Shown piece after piece: positions 16,748 through 26,250 of a stretch of DNA of 64,000 nucleotides (positions are counted from its first letter, which is position 1; each line of letters starts with the position of its first letter). The position numbers and the translations under genes are program-made. The notes under the pieces were generated by a model, which ran no database searches, had not been told where the DNA came from, and worked only from the letters and a program-made list of their open reading frames with translations. The DNA is taken from assembly GCA_963702155.1 (NCBI GenBank), contig OY969717.1:248001-312000 (forward strand), written 5' to 3'. The stretch comes from G963702155 sp963702155. GTDB lineage: Bacteria; Pseudomonadota; Alphaproteobacteria; Micavibrionales; Micavibrionaceae.

Positions 16748-18430
16748 TTAGAACAATCGTAGCACGGACTGCTGTGACTGAGACGCGAGGGACAAGGATG
16801 TAACACCCAAGGCCTGACGGGTCTGAAGCGCAAGGAGGTTCGCACCTTCTTCGTTCGTATCTGCCACGGTCAAATCATCGGCACCTGATTCCAGCGTATT
16901 AATGATATTCTCGGTAAAGTCACGGCGGGTCTGAATAATGGAAATATCATTCGCCAGCGTGTTACCAAAGGCACGAATACGGTTCAATGCTTCACGAACT
17001 TGACCAGAAGATGTTTCAATCGCAGCATTGCTAGAAAAAGACGCTTCCGTAAGGCCAAGGCCATCGGCGGAGAAATCAACCCCTTCTGTGGTTAGGCGGC
17101 TTGTCCGTGTCTCGTTAAAGGTCGTAACAAGGTCATCTTCCTGAAGCAGGTTAATACCGCGGTAATTGGAGTCAACCACAATACGGTCAATCTGGTTACG
17201 GATCTCGTTATAGTTTTGCGCCAGAGCTTCCAGTTCGCCCGAGCTTGTGCTGAAAGCAAAGTTTCTTTCAACAATTGCTCCACCTGGGCCGCTAAAGTCA
17301 TCAATGTCACCTGTAGTATCTCCAAAATCAAGATCAAAGTTGAAAGCTGCAGCAGCAGTAACGCCGATTTCAATGTTAGTAGCTTCACCTGATATAGCTT
17401 CAATTTGAAACTGTCCAGTTACTGTATCGAATTCAGCCCGTACAAGATTGGCGAGATCGCCTGTAGGATCGTTAATCGTGTCAACAATATCTTGAAAGGT
17501 TGTTCCTGCAGCAATAGTAACTTGTTCATTTTCACCATCAACTGTAAAATCAATAGTGTCCCCAATAGCTAAACCGGAAATAATTGTGTTTCCGTCGGCA
17601 TCTTGGAAAGTAGCACCATCAAGATTGTCACCGGCTTCAGCCAAGTCGCCTGCACCTTCATAAATTGAAATGGATGTTAGTTGACTTCCACCAACAACAG
17701 TAGCAGAAGCCACAACACCGGCAGCACCCTGAGTTTCCTCAACAAATTGGTCTGTAAAACCAAGTGCTTGAAAACCGGCAAGTCCGACAGCGTTACCTGC
17801 TGCAACATCGTCCTCAATTCTAAAGGAGCGTCCATCAACACTTTCAATTTCAAGGAACCCATCATCTGTTAAACGAGCAGTAATTTCACCATCTTGATCA
17901 TCTGCAAAAGCATTTGTAATCTGTGCAGCCAAAGAAGCAGCAGAATCGCCATCGTTTATAGTAATGGTTTCTGTAATTTGGTCGCCGTTGGAATCAGTTG
18001 TGACAATATCAAAATTTGATCCGGCAGTTATTGATCCGCCTGAAAATCCTGGATCAACAAGATCATTTTCATCACTTAGATTAACATCACCAACCAAACG
18101 CGCATTATCTTCCGCGGCCAAAATTTGGTCACGTGCAGATTGCGTAATAGAATCGGCTTGCTCAACCAAACGCGTTAAACTCTCAACACCTTCATTGGCA
18201 GTTTCAACAGTTCTAATCGACTGTGAAATACCATCTAAAAGACGGGTCAAGTCACTCGCACGGTTATTAAGCGATTGTGCGGCGAAGAAGTTTTGTGGAT
18301 TATCAAGAGCGGAGTTAACTTTAAGTCCTGTGGCCAAACGCAATTGTGTTTGGTCAATAGAACGCTGTGTGCTCTGTAATGTGAGAAGGTTGTTCCGCAG
18401 TGCTGCGGTTAGTACTACATCTGAAGACAT
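16748..18430 (-). CDS. Flagellin (flagellin 1)
   Basis: 560 residues. The N-terminal D0/D1 region (1-115) includes QLRLATGLKVNSALDNPQNF and SIRTVETANEGVESLTRL. The C-terminal D1/D0 region (about 425-560) includes DRIVVDSNYRGINLLQEDDL, a RTSRLTTEGVDFS motif and RDFTENIINTLESGADDLTV, ending SQQSVLRLF. The central 270 residues are an acidic, Gly/Asp/Thr-rich variable region. A CtrA-like TTAA-N7-TTAA site lies about 95 nt upstream. Strong ribosome binding site AGGAAAGGA upstream of the ATG. The filament subunit is exported by the flagellar type III system. Confidence 0.97.
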   Translation of the reverse strand: MSSDVVLTAALRNNLLTLQSTQRSIDQTQLRLATGLKVNSALDNPQNFFAAQSLNNRASDLTRLLDGISQSIRTVETANEGVESLTRLVEQADSITQSARDQILAAEDNARLVGDVNLSDENDLVDPGFSGGSITAGSNFDIVTTDSNGDQITETITINDGDSAASLAAQITNAFADDQDGEITARLTDDGFLEIESVDGRSFRIEDDVAAGNAVGLAGFQALGFTDQFVEETQGAAGVVASATVVGGSQLTSISIYEGAGDLAEAGDNLDGATFQDADGNTIISGLAIGDTIDFTVDGENEQVTIAAGTTFQDIVDTINDPTGDLANLVRAEFDTVTGQFQIEAISGEATNIEIGVTAAAAFNFDLDFGDTTGDIDDFSGPGGAIVERNFAFSTSSGELEALAQNYNEIRNQIDRIVVDSNYRGINLLQEDDLVTTFNETRTSRLTTEGVDFSADGLGLTEASFSSNAAIETSSGQVREALNRIRAFGNTLANDISIIQTRRDFTENIINTLESGADDLTVADTNEEGANLLALQTRQALGVTSLSLASQSQQSVLRLF

Positions 18431-18521
18431 GGTTATATTCCTTTCCTAGGTTTTACCAAATAAGTCTATATATAATTGCACCCTATACTTGGGTACTTAT
18501 TCCAGAATATAGCATAAAGTC

Positions 18522-18536
18522 TTAACAATGTCTTAA
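18522..18536 (-). promoter_or_regulatory. CtrA-like box upstream of flagellin 1
   Basis: TTAA-N7-TTAA (minus strand TTAAGACATTGTTAA) at 18522-18536, about 92 nt upstream of the flagellin 1 start. It is followed downstream by a possible -10 element TATATT. No sigma-54 GG-N10-GC element was found between the two flagellin genes. Confidence 0.5.
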
Positions 18537-18588
18537 AAAAGTAGAATATCAGGGCAAAAAAATGGATAAAAGCGTGAATAAAGCGGTT

Positions 18589-20166
18589 TTACGCATTGCC
18601 CGTGATAATATCAAGAATTGTAGCCTGCGATTGCCCCGCAAGAGATAGCGCCGTTATCCCCAGATCAAGGCGCAATTGCCCCGCCAATAAATTCGCCGCT
18701 TGCTCATTCTGATCCGCAACAATTAAATCATCCGAACCGGATTCAAGAGTATTGATCAAATTCTCGCTAAAAACCTTGCGATTTTGGATGATTGAGATAT
18801 CGTTGCTCAATGTAAATCCGTAGGAGCGAATTTTTTTTAAAGCGCTACGCGTCGAATCGATAATGTCTTGAATATTCTCCTCTCCAATGAACTCGCGGTT
18901 TTGAATGCCCAGCCCCTGATAGGTAAAATCAACACCTTCCGTGGTTAGGTAGCTGGTACGGTTTTCATTAAAATCGGTGCGTAAATTATCACCGGCAAGC
19001 AAATTAATTCCGCGATAGTTGGCATCGATAACCATTCGGTCAATCTGCGCGATCACATTTTCAAAATCCGTATTGATATAGCCGGTCGAAAATTCAGAAT
19101 TAAGTGATTGCGCGCGCGCTTCAAGCTCTATTTGAGTAAGAGCCGTGTTATAAACCGCAACATCCGAAATACGCCCGTTAAAGAAAAAGCCACTTCCGCC
19201 GCTTTCCCCGTCATGCCATTGAACGCCGTCCGCCGCCCGCCCGATACCGATATCACCCGAATGGGGCGGAAAATCACGATTCCCTGTGGCAACGGGCGGT
19301 CCCATTGCCACGCCGTTTAAATATCCGGTAAAGCTTTGTGTATCACGATCATACACTAATGCCGCATGATAGGTTTCTCCGGCTAGTATTGGAGCATTGA
19401 AATTTGCATCTTCCCAATCGCCCTGATCTTCGCCCGTAATATAAAGCGAACCGTTATCTATATAAATGGTTAAACCATTTACGGTTGCACCTTCCTCATA
19501 AATAACCTGCCGCCCGCTTAAATCATCAGCATTAAAAACAACTTCAATCGTTCTTTGTCTATACGCCCCCGTATTTATAAGCGCGCTATCCGGTATTCTG
19601 ACATGGCCATTCACACCATCAAATTGCGCAGAAGGTGCGCCGCCATTATCATAAAGTGCAGCCTGCGCATTGGATACGCCCCCAAAATATGTGCCATTTA
19701 TGGCCGCGCCGCCGCTACCCAAATTGACGGCTGTGCCTCCGGCATCATCAAGACGCCAGTACGCAACAGGGTTAGAGTTTGCAATTTGCTCATTAAGAGG
19801 TGTACCGCTCGTATTGATAGTCAAAGCCTGAATCGCAGGGTCAACTACACCAGCACGCGTTTTGTCCAGTGATGTTTGTGCAATGGCTTCGGCTTGTATA
19901 ACCAGATCTTCAATGGCCTCAACACCATGGTTGGCTGTTTCTATAGTGCGGACGCTTTGCCCGACACCATCAAGCAATCTTGCAAAATCAGAGGCGCGGA
20001 ATTGCAGGGATTTGGAGAGAAAAAAGTTTTGCGGATTATCAAGCGCGGAATTGACTTTAAGCCCTGTTGCAAGGCGCAAGGAAGTATTATCAAACAAGCG
20101 TTTTGCTCGATTGATGCTGGTAAGCGTATTAGAGATGGATGACCCTAAAAGGACATCATTAACCAT
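18589..20166 (-). CDS. Flagellin with inserted LamG/concanavalin-like domain (flagellin 2)
   Basis: 525 residues. Residues 1-105 are the flagellin D0/D1 N-terminus (SLRLATGLKVNSALDNPQNF, SVRTIETANHGVEAIEDL). Residues about 355-525 are the C-terminal flagellin part (DRMVIDANYRGINLLAGDNL, TSYLTTEGVDFTYQGLG, VFSENLINTLESGSDDLIV). In between, at 133-350, is a LamG-type jelly roll: it opens with NPVAYWRLDD, continues with SAQFDGVNGHVRIPDS, RTIEVVFNADDL, YHAALVYDRDTQSFTGYLNG, DIGIGRAADG, and closes with GRISDVAVYNTALTQIELEA. Such domains bind carbohydrate or protein ligands. The flagellin ends align with flagellin 1, so the domain replaces the variable surface region and should face outward. Ribosome binding site AAGGAGG upstream. 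Confidence 0.93.
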   Translation of the reverse strand: MVNDVLLGSSISNTLTSINRAKRLFDNTSLRLATGLKVNSALDNPQNFFLSKSLQFRASDFARLLDGVGQSVRTIETANHGVEAIEDLVIQAEAIAQTSLDKTRAGVVDPAIQALTINTSGTPLNEQIANSNPVAYWRLDDAGGTAVNLGSGGAAINGTYFGGVSNAQAALYDNGGAPSAQFDGVNGHVRIPDSALINTGAYRQRTIEVVFNADDLSGRQVIYEEGATVNGLTIYIDNGSLYITGEDQGDWEDANFNAPILAGETYHAALVYDRDTQSFTGYLNGVAMGPPVATGNRDFPPHSGDIGIGRAADGVQWHDGESGGSGFFFNGRISDVAVYNTALTQIELEARAQSLNSEFSTGYINTDFENVIAQIDRMVIDANYRGINLLAGDNLRTDFNENRTSYLTTEGVDFTYQGLGIQNREFIGEENIQDIIDSTRSALKKIRSYGFTLSNDISIIQNRKVFSENLINTLESGSDDLIVADQNEQAANLLAGQLRLDLGITALSLAGQSQATILDIITGNA

Positions 20167-20484
20167 GATGGTATATCGCCTCCTTATTCGAAATGAATAC
20201 TAATGTAATCTATTGTAAGGCAAAAAAAGAAAGGACGCACTTTAAAGAATGGATTTTTTTGTGTTGGGTTCTTCAGATACAAAAAATCTAATCGCAATCA
20301 TAAGTGCGCCCTTGGAACTCATAAAAAATTATTCATTCTGGATAACTTTTTATAAGGGGTATCAGATCGGCCGCTTCCGTAAGGGTTTTAGGATGCAGGG
20401 TAGCATAAAACGAAAATGCACCGGCTCTGATATTCTTATATACTCAAAAAAATCCTCCTGGGTTTTTTAAAGTGTCCTATTGGT
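20167..20484. other. Intergenic region upstream of flagellin 2
   Basis: 318 bp between the flgE stop and the flagellin 2 start. I found no sigma-54 (GG-N10-GC) or TTAA-N7-TTAA match. An AT-rich imperfect inverted repeat at about 20444-20468 (AAAAAAATCC, TCCT, GGGTTTTTT) just after flgE may be a weak terminator. A 73-codon plus-strand frame (20249-20470) exists but has no coding character and is not annotated. Confidence 0.4.
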
Positions 20485-22236
20485 TTAACCTCTAAGACTA
20501 AGTAAATCTTGTGTCATCTGGTCAACAGTATTAATTGTCCGTGTAGCCGCACCAAAGGCACGCTGCGATACAATAAGCCGCGCAAATTCGTCCGCCAAAT
20601 CAACATTGGAAGCCTCCAGCGTAGAAGGTTCGACAAATCCCGCGCCTCCGCGACCGGCTTCTCGCAAGTTTTCTTCACCAGAGCCTTCAGTCTCGCTATA
20701 GGCCGTACCGGAAACTTCCTGCAAACCATTCGTGTTTGCAAATGTAACAAGCGGCACTTTATATAGATCGGCAGACGCACCATTGGAGAACCTTGCAATG
20801 ACGATACCATCACGATCAATCTCAACCCCTGTCCGAAGACCAAGTTCTGCACCATTTTGATCAGAGAAGATAACATCATAGTTACCCGCAAATTGGGAGA
20901 ACCGTTCAATATCAATTTCAAGATTTTGATCTTGAGAACCGTTATTCCAGTCCACGCCGTTTAGCTCAATATCAATATTGCCATCACCATCAGGAAGGGC
21001 GTTAACAGTACCATCCCCGTTAAAGTTGATCATACCATTGGATAGATTGGTTCCATCGGGATGCTTAATTGTAAGTTGCCACCAGCCGCGATTATTATAT
21101 TCACCATCACCCGGTAGAAACTGCAACGCGGGAAATCCTTCGCTACTATAAGGCGGGCTATCACCTGGCCCCCCGTTATCATAGGTAGCACTATCAAGCG
21201 TTGTAGAGGCAAAAGGCGAGCCTGCAACACTAATACCAAGCGCCGTAAGCGGCGTGCCGGTTGTATTGGCAATTTCAAGTGTTTCACCGCCTACAGTAAA
21301 AGAGTCTCGCTGTATGACAACTTCGCCATTATTCCCTAAAAATGCAGTCGCACCAGGTATGTTTGCATTAATATCGGCAATAATATCATTGATTGTTGTT
21401 ACGGCAACATCTTCCGTTCCAGATGTCGGGTTACCGGCCAAATCATTCACCTCGTATGTTCGGCCTACACCGCCATCCACACCAATAGTAAACTGATCAC
21501 CATCAGTCATACCAATATCTGGTACGAGGCGGTCGGTTTGGGATAGATTTCCAACTGTACCAAAGGCGGTGGCTTGCGGGCCGTATGTTTTGGTGTATTC
21601 AAAAGTCAAAACCTGTCCTGAACCAAGGCTATCAAAAACGGTCAAACCCCTTGAGAAATCGACAGGTGATGTACCAGCCGCCGCCGTAGCATAATCCACA
21701 TCAACTTCTTCGGCATCAAGGTTAATCGCAAATTCTGCCGAACTGGTCGGACGGGTCAAACCACCCAAAAACGCAACATCTGCCGGAACAAGAGATGTCA
21801 GATCTCCTTGGTTAGCAGGCAAATTACCATCTGTATCCAAAGGCCATGCATATAGAACAAATCCTGCGGAGTTCCTCAGAAGCCCTTGAGAATCTTCAGA
21901 AAATTGCCCAGCACGAGTATATAGAAACTCTTGTTGGCCATCGACGGCTCGTTTAACCGGAAACATACCATTACCGGAGATAGAGGCGTCCGTAGCAGAA
22001 GAGGTCTGCTGGATCGCGCCTTGTTGATCTACACGCTGTATTCTGTTTACAGTTACTGTACCTGGAGAATAAGCGCTCAAACGGCTTTCTGTTGTAACCA
22101 GGCTTTCAAACGCCGCTTCAGAGCGCTTAAAACCTGTAGTATTTACGTTTGCAATGTTATTGGAAATAATCGCCGTATTCTGCGATTGTGAGAATAGGGC
22201 TGATACGCCTGTAAAAAGTGATCCAAAAAGTCCCAT
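20485..22236 (-). CDS. flgE: FlgE, flagellar hook protein
   Basis: 583 residues. The N-terminus MGLFGSLFTGVSALFSQSQN then TAIISNNIANVNTTGFKRSE is the rod/hook signature. The C-terminus contains VEPSTLEASNVDLADEFARLIVSQRAFGAATRTINTVDQM. Central domains are Asp/Gly/Asn-rich. It is longer than enteric FlgE but normal for Alphaproteobacteria. A strong AAAGGAG ribosome binding site precedes the ATG. It is last in the flgI-to-flgE operon. Confidence 0.96.
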   Translation of the reverse strand: MGLFGSLFTGVSALFSQSQNTAIISNNIANVNTTGFKRSEAAFESLVTTESRLSAYSPGTVTVNRIQRVDQQGAIQQTSSATDASISGNGMFPVKRAVDGQQEFLYTRAGQFSEDSQGLLRNSAGFVLYAWPLDTDGNLPANQGDLTSLVPADVAFLGGLTRPTSSAEFAINLDAEEVDVDYATAAAGTSPVDFSRGLTVFDSLGSGQVLTFEYTKTYGPQATAFGTVGNLSQTDRLVPDIGMTDGDQFTIGVDGGVGRTYEVNDLAGNPTSGTEDVAVTTINDIIADINANIPGATAFLGNNGEVVIQRDSFTVGGETLEIANTTGTPLTALGISVAGSPFASTTLDSATYDNGGPGDSPPYSSEGFPALQFLPGDGEYNNRGWWQLTIKHPDGTNLSNGMINFNGDGTVNALPDGDGNIDIELNGVDWNNGSQDQNLEIDIERFSQFAGNYDVIFSDQNGAELGLRTGVEIDRDGIVIARFSNGASADLYKVPLVTFANTNGLQEVSGTAYSETEGSGEENLREAGRGGAGFVEPSTLEASNVDLADEFARLIVSQRAFGAATRTINTVDQMTQDLLSLRG

Positions 22237-22296
22237 GGTTATACTCCTTTTCTATTGGAAGTCGGTAAAAGTTTAAAAATAATAAGGTGAGTTTTT

Positions 22297-23013
22297 TTAA
22301 GCATCTGTCCCCCCGTTGGTTTCAGGCTGTTCTGCGTCCGGTTCCGGATCAGGGGTGCTGGCATTTAAAATATTTGATACGGCTACTGCGCGTTCACCAA
22401 CCAAAACAAACATCTGCCCGTTTTGAGTTTCAACGCCGCGAACCCGTCCACTAACAACGGTCGTATTCTGGATAAATTCGTCATCAGCATTTAACGCATC
22501 CACATTAATCGAGTAGGTGCCGGCAGGCGCAAACCCGCCGCCATCTTGAGACCCATCCCAAATAAATTCATGTGACCCGACATCTTTAGAGGCATCGGCC
22601 GTAAATATGGTTTTGCCACCTTCATCACGAATAACGATTTGCGATGTTCTGGCTTGTTCATCCAGTGCATAATTAATTTTAACTGGCGTCTCGCCATCAT
22701 AATTGGCTTCTGCGCTAATATAGCTAACATCCATCCCGACATAATTAAGGGTTGATGAAAAGGCATTGTTAAGCTGGAGCGAGATAAGATCATCAAGCTT
22801 CTGGTTAGAGTTGATCTGCTGTTCCACGCCGGAAAACAATACAAGCTGGTTTGTAAATTCTGTTGTATCCATCGGGGAAAGCGGATCCTGATTTTGAAGC
22901 TGCGTTGTGAGCAAAGTCAAAAATTCGGAAAAATCATCCGCCAGCTTGCCTTGGGAAGCTGCTGTTCTCTGTTGCTGATTGACAGCAGTGTTAATTGTGA
23001 CATCGGATGCCAT
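22297..23013 (-). CDS. flgD: FlgD, hook cap / hook assembly protein
   Basis: 238 residues. The N-terminal FlgD region FLTLLTTQLQNQDPLSPMDT then TEFTNQLVLFSGVEQQINSN is diagnostic. It is followed by Tudor and Ig-like parts (IVIRDEGGKTIFTADASK, HEFIWDGSQDGGGFAPAGTY). The C-terminal 20 residues are Pro/Glu/Asp-rich. It scaffolds hook polymerisation. It lies between fliK and flgE. Confidence 0.95.
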   Translation of the reverse strand: MASDVTINTAVNQQQRTAASQGKLADDFSEFLTLLTTQLQNQDPLSPMDTTEFTNQLVLFSGVEQQINSNQKLDDLISLQLNNAFSSTLNYVGMDVSYISAEANYDGETPVKINYALDEQARTSQIVIRDEGGKTIFTADASKDVGSHEFIWDGSQDGGGFAPAGTYSINVDALNADDEFIQNTTVVSGRVRGVETQNGQMFVLVGERAVAVSNILNASTPDPEPDAEQPETNGGTDA

Positions 23014-23031
23014 ATCTTAAAAATCCTTTCT

Positions 23032-24756
23032 TTAAACCAGAATGCTGTACTGCATGTGACCGGTTGCCGGATCAACCGACCAATTCATTGTTGTTTCAGT
23101 AATATCAGGCTCACCTATGGCATTTTGGCCGTGAGTATTGCCTGTAAGATCATCATTGGAATCACCATTATGTGAGAAATCATGATCCTGATCGGCCAAC
23201 TCAAACTCTAATCCGCCGCCATCAATATCAACACCCGCATCGGCCAGCGCGCGCTCTAATGCATTCGCGTCGCGCTGAAGCATCAGGTGCGTTTCAGGCT
23301 TTTCTATGATAATGGACGCTTTCATAGTCTTGTCTTTGTCAAAACTCATCCGCACCTCTAACCGCCCTAAATCAGGCGGATCAAGCTGAATGTTAATGTT
23401 GCGCGTTTCGCCATTGGAGGCGTTTTTCTGGATTTTAATGGCCAGATTTGAAACCGCCGGATGCGGCGTCGTTGCGTGTGCGGATTGTAAGGACGTATTT
23501 GTTAGCGCACTCAAACCATTAGGTGCGCTTTGTGTGGATTGTACCATCAAGCTATCAATACTGTCCGCGCCGCTCATAAAACCGAGCGCTGGATCACCAG
23601 ACATAAAACCTGATAAAGGTGACATTGCTTCCATACTGCTAAATACAGGTGTGCCAGAAACAGGAGTTGCGCGCGTAGCAGAAATATCTTTAGAGGAAAG
23701 CGTATCTTTTAAATCACTATTCCGAACCGGACCGTTTTTAATATCCTTGGTATCATCCATAGATTGTAAAAACTTGTTAAAGCGTTGCACTTGTGTGGAT
23801 GCCTCATCAAACCCGGCAAAACCATGCGCATCGTGATTCATAAGGGGTAGGCTTTTATCGGTCTTCGTACCGGCTGATTTAACATCTTTGGCAGCAGTAT
23901 CGAGCGCTGCTGGTGTGTCTGTAGCTATGTTTGTTTTACCGCGCGCCCCTATATTGGCCGTATTTAAAAATCTTGCGATTTTATCTAATGATTCAGGCGG
24001 TGTAGGAAAAGCCAAACCTTGAATATTATCAGAGCTGTTCTCTTGGTATTCAAAACGTTCTAGCTCTTTAATATAGGCTTTCAAATCGGTAATCTGTGCC
24101 GCGCTCATATCAGATAGAATATTTGCAGGCGAGGAAGCGTCTGTCTTGCTGGTTTCAATAGAGCTTAGCAAACGTGCAAGCGGGTCAAATTTCACAGCCT
24201 TACCATCTTTAGTATCCGCTTCCCCTTCATTATCAGCGGGTGCGAATATAAGATCAAAAAGATTAGGCGCTTTATCTTTGAAAGCTTCAAGCGCCACGCG
24301 CTCTTCTTCTGTAATCTCTAAATCACCATCAGGCAATTTGACCATAATATTATCAAATACCTGCTGGTTAAGAGCCAGCGTATCACCAATAGAGTAGGGG
24401 GCAGAGGTACTAAATTTCTCAACCTGCTCCTGCAATGCGGGCGTAGCCGCCAAAATCGTTTTTAAATCTAGGGCCGGGTCTTTTGCCAGTGCAGGGTTGT
24501 CAGATTGAAGAATATTTGCGCCATCATTCTTCCCACTATTTGCATCCTGATACCGTGCTAAATCCTTGGCGGCTTGATCACCCTTTACACGCGCCAGCAT
24601 AAAATCAAAAAACGATAAGCCATCTGCAAATACGCCGCCATTCGCGCCTTGCGTTTTGGCGGCCGCGCTGTCTGCATGGACATCTTTGGTGGAACCCGTA
24701 TTCTGCCCCGTACTGCCTTGTCCTGTTTGCAATGTAAATATGTGCTCTATGCCCAT
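23032..24756 (-). CDS. fliK: FliK-like hook-length control protein
   Basis: 574 residues. A long polar, Ala/Asp/Ser-rich N-terminal part is followed by a C-terminal Flg_hook domain at about 440-535: IQLDPPDLGRLEVRMSFDKD, MKASIIIEKPETHLMLQRDA, LERALADAGVDIDGG. The last about 45 residues are Asn/Asp/His-rich. FliK measures hook length and switches export specificity through FlhB. It sits directly upstream of flgD, as usual. Confidence 0.88.
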   Translation of the reverse strand: MGIEHIFTLQTGQGSTGQNTGSTKDVHADSAAAKTQGANGGVFADGLSFFDFMLARVKGDQAAKDLARYQDANSGKNDGANILQSDNPALAKDPALDLKTILAATPALQEQVEKFSTSAPYSIGDTLALNQQVFDNIMVKLPDGDLEITEEERVALEAFKDKAPNLFDLIFAPADNEGEADTKDGKAVKFDPLARLLSSIETSKTDASSPANILSDMSAAQITDLKAYIKELERFEYQENSSDNIQGLAFPTPPESLDKIARFLNTANIGARGKTNIATDTPAALDTAAKDVKSAGTKTDKSLPLMNHDAHGFAGFDEASTQVQRFNKFLQSMDDTKDIKNGPVRNSDLKDTLSSKDISATRATPVSGTPVFSSMEAMSPLSGFMSGDPALGFMSGADSIDSLMVQSTQSAPNGLSALTNTSLQSAHATTPHPAVSNLAIKIQKNASNGETRNINIQLDPPDLGRLEVRMSFDKDKTMKASIIIEKPETHLMLQRDANALERALADAGVDIDGGGLEFELADQDHDFSHNGDSNDDLTGNTHGQNAIGEPDITETTMNWSVDPATGHMQYSILV

Positions 24757-24783
24757 TATTTCTGTCTCTTTTAATAATTATGC

Positions 24784-25314
24784 TTATGCTGTTTCGTTAA
24801 TACCCATGGAAACACCCTTGTGACGGGGGTCTGAAACCATACCGTGCGCGCCATAACTTACTGTGCGCTCTTTCTTGGCTACATCTTGCGCGGCCTCACG
24901 AATTTTATTGCCAATCCTTCCAACACAACGTTGCATACGCTCAAGCGCATCCAGATTTTTTTTGGCTATAACACTAAAATCTTTTTGCATATCGTTGAGT
25001 TTGTTCTTGTAAACAGGATCAATATTTTTGATCTCGTCTTTGCGCAAAATCATTTGCTGCATGGCATCTTGATACCGCGCCGCTGTTTGTAGTGTTTCAT
25101 CCTGCATCGCCATAAAATCTTGCGAATTTGCGGCTTTTAAAACATCAGTCTCACGGGCATATACACTGCACATATCATCAATAATACTCATCATTTCTTC
25201 AATTGCGCCAACGGGATCCTTTGGTAACTTATAAGAAAAGTTTGGTGTGTCGGCTTGAATAGCCGGCGCTTCTATATTATTTTTTGTATATTCGGAGTAG
25301 GGCGTATTATTCAT
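24784..25314 (-). CDS. FlgN-like flagellar export chaperone candidate
   Basis: 176 residues, mostly helical and charged (residues 35-150), ending in a SYGAHGMVSD and GVSMGINETA tail. The helical Glu/Met/Gln-rich body and the position between flgJ and fliK resemble FlgN/FlbY-type proteins of Alphaproteobacteria, which chaperone hook-associated proteins. The assignment rests on context and composition. Its start overlaps the stop of the preceding gene by 4 nt. Confidence 0.55.
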   Translation of the reverse strand: MNNTPYSEYTKNNIEAPAIQADTPNFSYKLPKDPVGAIEEMMSIIDDMCSVYARETDVLKAANSQDFMAMQDETLQTAARYQDAMQQMILRKDEIKNIDPVYKNKLNDMQKDFSVIAKKNLDALERMQRCVGRIGNKIREAAQDVAKKERTVSYGAHGMVSDPRHKGVSMGINETA

Positions 25315-25832
25315 GATCCTGTTCCTGTTCCTTCTTTATGCTTGGCATCTAAATCGTGTTTATGGTTATGCAAACTCTGTGCCATATCGCTCTGCTTTTC
25401 TATATCCTCAAGGTGAAGACGTGCTTTTTGCCCCAATTCTTGCGCAGTAATGAGGGAACGATCTGTATTATTTTTCGCCCTTGAATAAATCTGCTCGATA
25501 ACGCGGCCATTACTGCGGCTTTTATCGCCAAGCTCTATTTGCAATTTTTCAAGTTGACGGATAAGCGCGTCACCAATGCCGCGAAATTCTTCTAACCGCT
25601 CTCTAAATTCCGCCGAAGCGCGCGCATAGTGCAGGGAAATTTTTTCCTTCTCGTCCTGCAAAATGGCAAATGCGGTAATATCATTTTGAACAAGCGCCTG
25701 TGTTTCACGATCTGTAAGACCGATAAGCTTTTCTGTATATGTTACAAGCGTGCGCAACGCTTTGCCAGCATCCGCCGGCAAAAGCGGGGAGGGAAAATCA
25801 ACGACATTATTAGAAGGTGTCTTATTCATCAT
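25311..25832 (-). CDS. FlgN-like helical flagellar protein (second)
   Basis: 173 residues; the second ATG at 25829 is better spaced from AAGGA and may be the true start. It is a helical protein with VTYTEKLIGLTDRETQALVQ, ITAFAILQDEKEKISLHYAR and a His/Lys-rich C-terminus (NHKHDLDAKHKEGTG). The repeated pattern of a helix binding hydrophobic residues plus a charged tail resembles FlgN. It lies between flgJ and the other FlgN-like gene. Both being chaperones, perhaps for different hook-associated proteins, is inference; neither flgK nor flgL is in the window. Confidence 0.5.
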   Translation of the reverse strand: MMNKTPSNNVVDFPSPLLPADAGKALRTLVTYTEKLIGLTDRETQALVQNDITAFAILQDEKEKISLHYARASAEFRERLEEFRGIGDALIRQLEKLQIELGDKSRSNGRVIEQIYSRAKNNTDRSLITAQELGQKARLHLEDIEKQSDMAQSLHNHKHDLDAKHKEGTGTGS

Positions 25833-26250
25833 TCAATCCTTTTGGTTTTAATGCGACAAAATCATCTGAGGTTTGAGGGGGTGCTATTTCAGCTTCCAAA
25901 GTATCTAAATCCAGAATTTCAGGGTCTGCGCCCTGCATCCGGATCATTTCTTGTTTCACATGCGCGGCAATACCAACACTGCCGGTCTCAGCAACCATTT
26001 TGCCGTATTCCTGAAGCATAAAGCCGCGAAAGATTTCTTCACCTTTACCGCCGCCGAAAGGCGCGGCTGTTTCAATACCTTCAAACATCGGCTTCATCAT
26101 TTCGGTTATGAAAACGGCTTCAAATTCTTTGGCGGCTTCTGCAACTTTATCCTGATCGGCGGCGCTCAATTTCTTGGCGGCTTTGACCGTATCATTTTGC
26201 GAAGCGTTTATAAGCGCAAGCGTTGTATCGGGGGAGAGCATATCAGTCAT
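25822..26250 (-). CDS. flgJ: FlgJ-type rod-binding protein, without muramidase domain
   Basis: 142 residues. The rod-binding core AEAAKEFEAVFITEMMKPMF and EEIFRGFMLQEYGKMVAETG is typical of the FlgJ N-terminal domain. There is no peptidoglycan hydrolase domain, as in most Alphaproteobacteria, so hydrolysis must come from a separate enzyme. The lytic transglycosylase at 54 kb is a distant candidate. Directly after flgI. Confidence 0.9.
   Translation of the reverse strand: MTDMLSPDTTLALINASQNDTVKAAKKLSAADQDKVAEAAKEFEAVFITEMMKPMFEGIETAAPFGGGKGEEIFRGFMLQEYGKMVAETGSVGIAAHVKQEMIRMQGADPEILDLDTLEAEIAPPQTSDDFVALKPKGLNDE

Noticed and set aside
20249..20470. Plus-strand 73-codon frame in the gap upstream of flagellin 2
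   Set aside because: No ribosome binding site or recognisable protein features; more likely leader or terminator sequence.
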